DNA from: an uncultured Bacilli bacterium | GTDB lineage: Bacteria; Bacillota_I; Bacilli_A; RF39; UBA660 | Reading direction: 5' to 3' | DNA: 11,585 nucleotides | Assembly (NCBI GenBank): GCA_947628325.1 | Contig: CANQZL010000031.1 | Span: 1 to 11,585 of the forward strand | In this document: positions 6,901 through 11,585 of the stretch, in pieces | How positions within the stretch are numbered: position 1 is the first letter of the stretch | Layout of the letters: each line of letters begins with the position of its first letter | Made by a program: the position numbers and the translations under genes | Notes under the pieces: generated by a model | The model's input: only the letters and a program-made list of their open reading frames with translations | What the model was told of the DNA's origin: nothing | Databases searched by the model: none

Positions 6901-8478
6901 AAAATTTAGTTCTTGCATTAAATAGGAACTTATGTTTCTTGCTTCATCTATATTTGTAGCAAAGAATCTTATAGTTTTTTTAGCGTCAAAACAATAATTA
7001 CTATATTTTAAGAAATCCCATTTTTCAACTTTTTCACTATCAGTAAAAACAATTATTTTAAGTTCATCATAGCAATAGAATGTCATTAATTGAACTAAAA
7101 TATTATATATTAAGCCATAGCATTTTTTTTCTATTCCCATAATAGCTGTTAAGAAATTTTCATAAAATGAATATTCTAATGGGCTATCTTCAATATATTT
7201 ATATTTTTCAATTAAGTTTTCAGCCATTTTTTTCAAGTCATCTTGCTCTATTGAAAAACCTTCTTCTGGCCATTCTACTTTTATCTTTAGAGGAATATTG
7301 CCTATTCCAATTCTAAATGAAAGGAAGTCATTTTGTTCTATTCTTTTACACCAAAAATTATTTTTTCTAGTATTTATAATTTTTAAACATTCTATTGGGG
7401 TCAATAGATTTTCCTGCAATATGTTTTTCTGTAAAATGAATTCTTTTTTTAATTCACTTTCTTTTCCTTCTAAATATTTTGTATATGTTTTAACAATTTT
7501 TCTTCTTTTATCTCTTGCAAGATGTTTATTAAATGCTTTAGTTAAATTTGGCCATAATAAACTAGTGGTCATCATTAAAACACCACTTATAAGAGTTGGC
7601 CATGACTTATCAAGTGTAGTAGTACCATTTGTTATTTGAACAATATTATTTAATAAAGTCATACCTGACATAGCACCCATTGAAATCATTGGTCCTGCAG
7701 TTAATAGCGCAGGAATTTCATCTTCTTTAGGTTCTTCTGGGGGTTGATCTATTTTAATGCTTATTTCTTCTATTATTCTTCTTATTCTTGGTGATTTTGA
7801 AAAATATTCGTCTTTGGAATACATATCTATATCTTTTACTTCGATATTTTTATATTTTTCAGGTATATACTCAATATTTCTCATTCCAGTTGTATCTGAA
7901 TTAATTACTATTCCTTTATATGGATTATTAATTATTAAGGTGTTAAAAAGAAATAATATTCTAAGTCCTAAAAAATTTACTGTATCTCCTATGCTTATAT
8001 AACAATTTTGATCTGTAATTCTTTCATTATTTTTATATAACAATGTATTAGGGGTATTAAATAAAAATAATTGACCATTATTTTTACTAATTTGTATATA
8101 GCCTTCATTTAAATAAGGACACTCATAAAAAATATTACACTGACTATTTGCTCCAATTGTAAGATTAATATTATCATAATAGGCATATATACTTTCACTT
8201 TCATCATATAATGGTGAAGTATATAACAAATATGTGCTATCATCTGTTTTTAATATATAAAAATCATTAACCTGTAAAGATATTTTTTCTACAATATTAT
8301 TTTCATACATAATAACTAAATTATTTTTTGAGTAAATAAACCATTCATTATTAACTGCTTCTATGTTTAATAACTTAATATCTTCATTAGGGTTTGGGTC
8401 AAAAGAATAACTACCTGAAGGTTGATTAGGCAGAAAGAATTCATGAATTTTATCTTGAGCAAATAAAGTTAATCTCAC
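3910..8478 (-). CDS. essC: T7SSb motor ATPase EssC/YukBA (FtsK/SpoIIIE family)
   Basis: EssC is the membrane-anchored ATPase that drives T7SSb export. I place the start at GTG 8478 (1522 aa), 8 nt after AGGGAG; the longer GTG at 8487 overlaps that site. Residues 1-190 fit the two N-terminal FHA-like domains (LTIG near 90; SIGDTVNFLGLRI near 163). Two membrane helices lie at about 257-280 and 295-315. ATPase domain 1 has a canonical Walker A GTTGSGKS (709-716), the FtsK-type IDYKGGG (740-746), Walker B LFIISDEF (826-833) and a following ATQKP. Domain 2 has GTDGAERE (1057-1064) where GxxGxGKT is expected and IIIFNGFDN (1156-1164) in place of Walker B. Domain 3 (about 1300-1522) lacks a P-loop (GNLILSNKI near 1328). 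Only domain 1 therefore appears able to hydrolyse ATP by canonical means. Length and layout match full-length EssC (about 1480 aa). It is coupled to esaB. Confidence 0.95.
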   Translation of the reverse strand: MRLTLFAQDKIHEFFLPNQPSGSYSFDPNPNEDIKLLNIEAVNNEWFIYSKNNLVIMYENNIVEKISLQVNDFYILKTDDSTYLLYTSPLYDESESIYAYYDNINLTIGANSQCNIFYECPYLNEGYIQISKNNGQLFLFNTPNTLLYKNNERITDQNCYISIGDTVNFLGLRILFLFNTLIINNPYKGIVINSDTTGMRNIEYIPEKYKNIEVKDIDMYSKDEYFSKSPRIRRIIEEISIKIDQPPEEPKEDEIPALLTAGPMISMGAMSGMTLLNNIVQITNGTTTLDKSWPTLISGVLMMTTSLLWPNLTKAFNKHLARDKRRKIVKTYTKYLEGKESELKKEFILQKNILQENLLTPIECLKIINTRKNNFWCKRIEQNDFLSFRIGIGNIPLKIKVEWPEEGFSIEQDDLKKMAENLIEKYKYIEDSPLEYSFYENFLTAIMGIEKKCYGLIYNILVQLMTFYCYDELKIIVFTDSEKVEKWDFLKYSNYCFDAKKTIRFFATNIDEARNISSYLMQELNFRIQTISDQSDDVNLKKPYYLIITDSYPLYKKVDFLKVLLEVDNNIGYSTIILENKLDKLPSKCINFINLNEGTSGILKNSYENAEITNFKEEIDYSINMMEIVKILSNIPIEIEVAGGKLPEAISFLEMENVGKVEQLNILNRWKNNDSTKSLKAEVGVDEENNLLYLDLHEKFHGPHGLVAGTTGSGKSEFIITYILSMAMNYSPDDIAFILIDYKGGGLAFAFENKTTGVKLPHLAGTITNLDKAEMNRTLVSIDSEVKRRQAEFNKARDMLGESTIDIYKYQKFYHEGKLAEPIPHLFIISDEFAELKSQQPEFMDNLISVARIGRSLGVHLILATQKPSGVVNDQIWSNSKFKVCLKVQDASDSNEMLKKPDAAMLKQSGRFYLQVGMDEYFVLGQSGWAGAKYYPADTIQKQIDKSVNFIDNNGFIIKTIQESTNQVQKEAQGEQIAAVMNEIIKISNQVNKFAKRLWLDNIPSLILVDKVEEKYQIKHTPFNVTATIGEYDAPELQKQGIVQYNPAEDGNLLIIGTDGAEREQLLNALIYSICKNHSTEEVNFYSVDYGSESLRMFTNFPHFGGMVFNGDMEKYSNLLKLLYNEQNKRKKMFVDYGGDYKNYIKNSGQKLPLKIIIFNGFDNIKDNIQSILDIVPEMTRDSSRYGIVYIITANSKSSASTKLNQNINKVLALKLKDKIEYNDALGGKTRQIPADILGRGMLNNGNIHEYQTASIVEDNATLSNYLIELSKKLKEQNTIRVQKIPTLPNHVRLEDVIDEFETLKTVPIGIEKNSLDIKTMDMVSNIGNLILSNKIINTVPFVKSLISLYKNKGIGILFIDGNNELSEEKNNVSNYFNANFDEVITKIDEYIDNQVTQNIETINVVLIIYGIDKLKNKITEIKKLEDLFQKIKKTEKIAVLIIEEASKLKNDMFDNWYKALINSPEGLWIGSGVSDQTILKVSGYTKEYGLEYPNDMGFYIIDGIAKLCKILDFFTQDEEDE

Positions 8479-8506
8479 ATCTAACACTCCCTATCATATC
8501 ATTGTT

Positions 8507-8535
8507 ATTATATCATAACACTAGTACTTGTTCAA
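8507..8535 (-). promoter_or_regulatory. Promoter of essC
   Basis: On the minus strand TTGAAC (8530-8535) is separated by exactly 17 nt from TATAAT (8507-8512). The expected transcript starts about 20 nt before the GTG. The -35 hexamer lies inside one arm of an 11-bp inverted repeat, and the upstream gene has its own terminator, so the T7SS genes probably start here. Confidence 0.65.
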
Positions 8536-8561
8536 AATATATTTAATAAGATTTTGAACAA
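8528..8561. repeat. 11-bp perfect inverted repeat over the essC -35 region (candidate operator)
   Basis: TTGTTCAAAAT (8528-8538) and ATTTTGAACAA (8551-8561) are exact reverse complements separated by 12 nt, with centres 23 bp apart (about two helical turns). One arm covers the -35 hexamer. This arrangement suits a dimeric or tetrameric DNA-binding regulator. No regulator gene is visible in the window. Confidence 0.5.
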
Positions 8562-8568
8562 ATATGCT

Positions 8569-8600
8569 AAAAAAATGATATAGTTTTTTTCTATATCATT
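8569..8600 (-). terminator. Intrinsic terminator of the 213-aa gene
   Basis: In the transcript a 10-bp stem (AATGATATAG with CTATATCATT, loop of seven A) is followed by a run of U. It lies about 27 nt after the stop codon of the 213-aa gene and insulates it from essC. The stem is AT-rich, so efficiency is uncertain. Confidence 0.75.
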
Positions 8601-8627
8601 GATTAAGACTTATGTATTATTTAAAAA

Positions 8628-9269
8628 TTAAAGATATGTTTTACTAGAGCATATTTCTTTGGCTTGTTGATAAGCTTTATCGTTATTAAGTAATGTAAAA
8701 TCTCCAGCATGTTCTAATAGTCCAGAATCTCTTTGAAGTTCTCTTAAGCGCATAAATGCTTGAGCTTTTTCGTGTTCATCAGTTTTTTCATAATATTCAT
8801 TTAAAGCTTCATCAACTGCTCCTGGTAAAGGAATATTTGTTCCAAAATTAACGTTCATTAATTCTATAAATTTATTAACTGCTTCAGTATAATTCATTGT
8901 TCTAAAGCATTCAAAATCAGATAATTTCAAATCTAATTCATGTAATTCAAGAACAATTGGACTATACATATACCAAGATTGAACTGTACTATAAAAATTA
9001 TTATAAATATTTAATGGGTTTGTTTTTATGGTATTTTGGAATTGTTCTATTATTCTATTTACATCATTTCCAATTCTAATTATTGTTACTTCGTCAATAT
9101 TATCTAGGTAACTTTGCATTTTTTGAACTCCAATAATCTTAGTTGTTTGATCTTTTTCATATTGTTTTTTGTTATACATTTTATCATATTCAATTTCACC
9201 TATCGTTACTTTTAATATTGCTGATATTTGCGATTTAAGGTTATCTTTTACTTCTTCAAAAGTTCTCAT
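8628..9269 (-). CDS. Hypothetical soluble helical protein (213 aa)
   Basis: I do not recognise this protein. It starts at ATG 9269 behind AAAGGAG. It has no signal peptide, no membrane segment, and no visible catalytic or nucleotide-binding motif. It is mostly helical: a Lys/Glu/Gln-rich N-terminal part (about 1-85), an aromatic patch FYSTVQSWYMYSP near 92-104, and a C-terminal helical region with EYYEKTDEHEKAQAFMRLRELQRD (split at about 158-181; TPR-like helix pairing is possible). It is a single-gene unit with its own promoter-like sequence and a terminator on each side, placed between the rpsF operon and the T7SS genes. It may belong with the secretion locus as an accessory factor, or be an unrelated lineage-specific gene. 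Confidence 0.8.
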   Translation of the reverse strand: MRTFEEVKDNLKSQISAILKVTIGEIEYDKMYNKKQYEKDQTTKIIGVQKMQSYLDNIDEVTIIRIGNDVNRIIEQFQNTIKTNPLNIYNNFYSTVQSWYMYSPIVLELHELDLKLSDFECFRTMNYTEAVNKFIELMNVNFGTNIPLPGAVDEALNEYYEKTDEHEKAQAFMRLRELQRDSGLLEHAGDFTLLNNDKAYQQAKEICSSKTYL

Positions 9270-9290
9270 ATAAATTTCTCCTTTAATTAT

Positions 9291-9319
9291 TTTTTATCAC
9301 TATTATAATTTAATGTCAA
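9291..9319 (-). promoter_or_regulatory. Putative promoter of the 213-aa gene
   Basis: On the minus strand a consensus TTGACA (9314-9319) is followed 17 nt later by TAAAAA (9291-9296), a weak -10. A better TATAAT (9302-9307) is present but only 6 nt from TTGACA, so it would need another -35. One of the two probably drives the 213-aa gene, since the preceding operon is terminated. Confidence 0.4.
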
Positions 9320-9343
9320 GGAAGGGATATTATTAATGTAAAT

Positions 9344-9365
9344 AAAAAAACAGGATACCCTGTTT
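9344..9365 (-). terminator. Intrinsic terminator of the rpsF-ssb-rpsR operon
   Basis: In the transcript AAACAGG and CCTGTTT form a 7-bp stem with a 4-nt loop followed by a T-run. The stem begins inside the rpsR stop codon, so the operon ends immediately after rpsR. Confidence 0.85.
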
Positions 9366-9579
9366 ATTTAACAAATGGAATTAATGCCATATATCTTGCC
9401 CATTTAATTTGTTGAGCAATATGTCTTTGATGTTTAGCACAAGCACCAGTCATACGACGAGGCATGATTTTTCCTTTTTCATTAATATATTTAGAAATAA
9501 TCATTACATCTTTATAATCAACGCTTTTTCCAGCGCACATTTGACATATTTTCTTTTTCTTACGATAAAATTCAGCCAT
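9364..9579 (-). CDS. rpsR: 30S ribosomal protein bS18
   Basis: This 71-aa protein is the usual bS18 length and carries the family core (YKDVMIISKYINEKGKIMPRRMTGACAKHQRHIAQQIKWARYMALIPF). It binds the 16S platform as a heterodimer with bS6. A CQMC pair near residues 12-15 and a further Cys at 47 indicate the cysteine-bearing, probably zinc-binding (C+) variant. AGGAGG overlaps the end of the ssb stop region 15 nt upstream. It is the last gene of the rpsF operon. Confidence 0.98.
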   Translation of the reverse strand: MAEFYRKKKKICQMCAGKSVDYKDVMIISKYINEKGKIMPRRMTGACAKHQRHIAQQIKWARYMALIPFVK

Positions 9580-9594
9580 TTTTAAATCCTCCTT

Positions 9595-10044
9595 TTAGAA
9601 TGGTAGGTCATCATCACTTAGAGCTACTTCATTACCAAAGTTTTCAAATGGATCTTCGCTAATATCAGTTGTAGCTATATCGTTGTTATCACCTACAAAA
9701 TTTGTATTATCACTTGCAACATTTGAACCTTTACTTCCAAGGAATGTTACATTATCTGCAATTATTTCTGTAACGTATCTTTTTGTTCCATCTTGCGCAT
9801 CATAACTTCTAGTTTGGATTCTTCCTTCAACAGCTACTTGAGTACCTTTTGTACAATATTTAGCAACATTTTCAGCTTGTTTTCTCCAAGCTACACAGTT
9901 TAAAAAGTCTGTATCTCTTTCACCATTTTGATTAGTGTAAGTACGAGAAACTGCTACGGTAAATGTTGTAGAATTTACACCACTAGTAGTTGTACGCATT
10001 TCTGGATCTCTAGTTAATCTTCCAATTATTATTGCTTTATTCAT
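9595..10044 (-). CDS. ssb: Single-stranded DNA-binding protein SSB
   Basis: This is a 149-aa SSB with the typical start MNKAIIIGRLTRDPEMR, an OB fold through about residue 105 (FLNCVAWRKQAENV, GTQVAVEGRIQTRSYD), a flexible Asn/Asp/Ser-rich linker, and the acidic tip DDDLPF that docks replication and repair proteins. It coats single-stranded DNA during replication and recombination as a tetramer. GAGGAG inside the 3' end of rpsF is its ribosome binding site. The order rpsF-ssb-rpsR is the conserved Bacillota arrangement, which identifies it as the housekeeping copy. Confidence 0.98.
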   Translation of the reverse strand: MNKAIIIGRLTRDPEMRTTTSGVNSTTFTVAVSRTYTNQNGERDTDFLNCVAWRKQAENVAKYCTKGTQVAVEGRIQTRSYDAQDGTKRYVTEIIADNVTFLGSKGSNVASDNTNFVGDNNDIATTDISEDPFENFGNEVALSDDDLPF

Positions 10045-10052
10045 AAACTATC

Positions 10053-10343
10053 TTACTCCTCATCTAATTTAACAATTAAATGTCTTAATACGTTTTCATC
10101 AAGGCCAGCTTTACGACTTAATTCAGCTTCAGCTTCTTTAGTTGCCTCAATTTGCATTACAAAATAATAACCGTTAAGTTCTTTTTTAATTGGGTAAGCT
10201 AATTTCTTTTCACCTAGTTCTTTAAATTCAGAAATAGTTCCACCACATTCAGTAACAACTTTTTTCATGTTTTCTGAAACAGCTTTTACTTTGTCACTTT
10301 CCATTGTTGCTTTAACAATAAACATCATTTCGTATTTGTTCAT
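10053..10343 (-). CDS. rpsF: 30S ribosomal protein bS6
   Basis: This 96-aa protein has the family pattern MNKYEMMFIVKATM, KELGEKKLAYPIKKELNGYYFVMQIEA and a C-terminal NVLRHLIVKLDEE. It pairs with bS18 on the 30S platform. I chose the ATG at 10343 because AAGGAGG lies 8 nt upstream; the longer GTG start at 10352 overlaps that site. It is the first gene of the rpsF-ssb-rpsR operon, behind a strong promoter and a structured leader. Confidence 0.97.
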   Translation of the reverse strand: MNKYEMMFIVKATMESDKVKAVSENMKKVVTECGGTISEFKELGEKKLAYPIKKELNGYYFVMQIEATKEAEAELSRKAGLDENVLRHLIVKLDEE

Positions 10344-10410
10344 TTTTTGCACCTCCTTATGGTCTTTTCGGCTTTATACATAATAAAGCAAGGAGTAAAT
10401 TTCTTACTCG
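10344..10410 (-). promoter_or_regulatory. Structured rpsF leader, candidate S6:S18 autoregulatory element
   Basis: Between the promoter and the rpsF start the transcript contains two hairpins: GAGTAA/TTACTC (10392-10408) and GCTTTAT/ATAAAGC (10371-10389). The second is followed by CCGAAAAGACC just before AAGGAGG. The bS6:bS18 complex is known to bind a leader with a conserved CCG in many bacteria and repress its own operon. The CCG next to a stem here is suggestive, but I could not confirm the full consensus fold. Confidence 0.4.
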
Positions 10411-10416
10411 TTTCAT

Positions 10417-10445
10417 ATTATAGCATCTGCTTTTAATTATGTAAA
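10417..10445 (-). promoter_or_regulatory. Strong promoter of the rpsF operon
   Basis: On the minus strand TTTACA (10440-10445), a 17-nt spacer and TATAAT (10417-10422) form a near-consensus sigma-A promoter. TG at the right place upstream of TATAAT makes it an extended -10. The start point would be near 10410. Confidence 0.8.
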
Positions 10446-10448
10446 GAT

Positions 10449-11255
10449 TTAATTCTTTTTAGATTTACTTACTTTTTTAGTTCTTTTATTATTTACTTTC
10501 TGAATATTAGATTGTTCTATCATTTCCAATTCTAAATTACGTTTTCTAATTAACTGATACAGAACGATAGCAATTATTAAACCAGTTACTTCAATAGTTA
10601 GAAATGGAGGAAAATTTTCTATAAAAGGATACATTTCTACTATATTATGTGGTATTTCACTTGAATATATGTAATTCATTTTAAATATATGATTAAATGG
10701 CATCATTATTAAGATTAAACAATTAGCAAAAATAAAGGCTTTTAAAATATCTTTTTTAGTTATTTTATAATTTAAAGCAAAATATGAAAAGAAACTAATA
10801 CAAATAAAGACATGATGAGATATAAAATATTTCCAGAAATTAAAATCATCTATGGTAGAAGGCATATCTGGCCATAAGATAGCAGGAATTGGTCCAATAA
10901 ATGATAAGAATAAAGTTAATTTCAAAATCCATTCTTTTTCAAATAAAATGCCATACATAAACATATATCCTGATATAAAGCATAGTTGAAAAGGTAGGTG
11001 GATTTTGTAATCAAAATAACCAAATAAATGAGGAGCTATATTATATATAATCATATTTACTAACATAATTATTGCTGTTGTTTTAAGAATTCTTTTTTTA
11101 GTTTTTTCTTTCATATTAGAAATCTTATTACGATTAACATATATGATAATTAAAGTTATTATAACTAGAGAAATACATATACAATGAATAAAACCAAATG
11201 GTTTAAAAGGAATGAAGGGATGATCGTTTCTAAAAAATTCCTTAATATACTTCAT
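10449..11255 (-). CDS. TMEM164/YwaF-family integral membrane protein (TIGR02206-like)
   Basis: This 268-aa protein has about seven hydrophobic segments (roughly 22-40, 58-74, 86-105, 110-128, 142-161, 170-187 and 217-236) and a strongly basic tail (254-268). Motifs IHLPFQLCF (85-93) and FWKYFISHH (140-148) are those of the YwaF/TMEM164-like family found across Bacillota. The bacterial members have no established biochemical role that I can state. Its start lies 9 nt after the ychF stop, with AAGG overlapping the stop region, so it is probably cotranscribed with ychF. No clear terminator follows it before the rpsF promoter. Confidence 0.85.
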   Translation of the reverse strand: MKYIKEFFRNDHPFIPFKPFGFIHCICISLVIITLIIIYVNRNKISNMKEKTKKRILKTTAIIMLVNMIIYNIAPHLFGYFDYKIHLPFQLCFISGYMFMYGILFEKEWILKLTLFLSFIGPIPAILWPDMPSTIDDFNFWKYFISHHVFICISFFSYFALNYKITKKDILKAFIFANCLILIMMPFNHIFKMNYIYSSEIPHNIVEMYPFIENFPPFLTIEVTGLIIAIVLYQLIRKRNLELEMIEQSNIQKVNNKRTKKVSKSKKN

Positions 11256-11264
11256 TTTGTTACC

Positions 11265-11585
11265 TTACTTAGAAACATTAAATCTAAAGTAGCAAATATC
11301 TCCATCTTGCATAATGTAATCTTTTCCTTCTAAGCGAAGACGTCCTGCTTCTTGAACAGCTTTTTCTGAGCCTAATTTTTCTAAGTCGTCATAAGACATA
11401 ACTTCAGCTTTAATAAATCCTTTTTGAAAATCTGTATGAATTATTCCAGCACATTCTGGAGCTTTCATACCAGTTTTAAAAGTCCAGGCACGACATTCGT
11501 CTTGGCCAGATGTGAAAAATGTTTTTAAACCTAATAAATCATAAGTTGCATTAATTAACATATCTAGACCTGAAGAATTTAGACC
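11265..11585 (-). CDS. ychF: Ribosome-associated GTPase/ATPase YchF, C-terminal part (5' end outside window)
   Basis: The frame is open to the window edge, giving the last 106 residues. They match the YchF C-terminus closely: GLNSSGLDMLINATYDLLGLKTFFTSG (split at the window end), then RAWTFKTGMKAPECAGIIH, TDFQKGFIKAEVMSYDDL, and the final TGS-like DGDICYFRFNV. YchF (OLA1 type) is a universally conserved Obg-related P-loop ATPase that binds ribosomes and modulates translation and stress responses. The G domain lies outside the window. In Bacillus the homologue also sits just upstream of rpsF-ssbA-rpsR, so this context is conserved apart from the inserted membrane-protein gene. Confidence 0.97.
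   Translation of the reverse strand, partial: GLNSSGLDMLINATYDLLGLKTFFTSGQDECRAWTFKTGMKAPECAGIIHTDFQKGFIKAEVMSYDDLEKLGSEKAVQEAGRLRLEGKDYIMQDGDICYFRFNVSK

Noticed and set aside
4364..8002. Plus-strand frames of 66-113 codons inside essC
   Set aside because: They lie entirely within a well-supported 1522-codon gene and have no independent start signals.
10344..10352. GTG start giving rpsF three extra residues
   Set aside because: It overlaps the AAGGAGG site; the ATG at 10343 has ideal spacing and the normal bS6 N-terminus.
1..11585. CRISPR array, tRNA, rRNA, transposase or attachment sites
   Set aside because: No regularly spaced repeats, cloverleaf-like sequence, transposase motifs or flanking direct repeats were seen by eye.
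1..11585. Reassigned TGA codon (Mycoplasma-type code)
   Set aside because: Trp is encoded by TGG in conserved positions and all full-length proteins read through with the standard code; all stops happen to be TAA, which fits AT-rich composition.

Overview
All twelve genes lie on the minus strand of an AT-rich genome and every complete reading frame ends in TAA. The ribosomal block (ychF, then rpsF-ssb-rpsR), strong AGGAGG-type ribosome binding sites, and the FtsK/EssC, YukD and WXG proteins together point to a low-GC Bacillota (Bacilli or a related gut-type lineage). TGG is used for Trp and TGA-terminated frames behave normally, so the code is standard. The species cannot be named from this sequence.

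In transcription order (high to low coordinates): the 3' end of ychF is followed at 9 nt by a seven-helix TMEM164/YwaF-family membrane protein. A strong extended -10 promoter and a structured leader then drive rpsF-ssb-rpsR, which ends in a clear intrinsic terminator. Next comes a 213-codon gene of unknown function with its own terminator.

From about 8561 down to the window edge lies an accessory type VII secretion (T7SSb) locus. It holds essC (1522 aa; FHA domains, two membrane helices, three ATPase-like domains), an EsaB/YukD ubiquitin-like protein, a long WXG-type Esx-like protein (260 aa), three small helical proteins (199, 104 and 95 aa, the last two translationally coupled), and the first 491 codons of a Gly/Ala-rich polymorphic-toxin-like protein that runs off the window. 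EssC is the motor. EsaB is an accessory factor. The Esx-like protein and the helical trio look like secreted or targeting partners of the toxin. EssA, EssB, EsaA and the immunity gene are not in this window.

The most notable points are these. The toxin-like protein has no recognisable LXG or WXG head of its own, and three separate helical proteins sit where that head would be. A 48-nt near-perfect palindrome abuts the ribosome binding site of the first helical partner and overlaps a second hairpin. An 11-bp inverted repeat covers the -35 of the essC promoter. An ATG-TGA start-stop overlaps the essC start codon. The second and third EssC ATPase domains have lost recognisable Walker A motifs.
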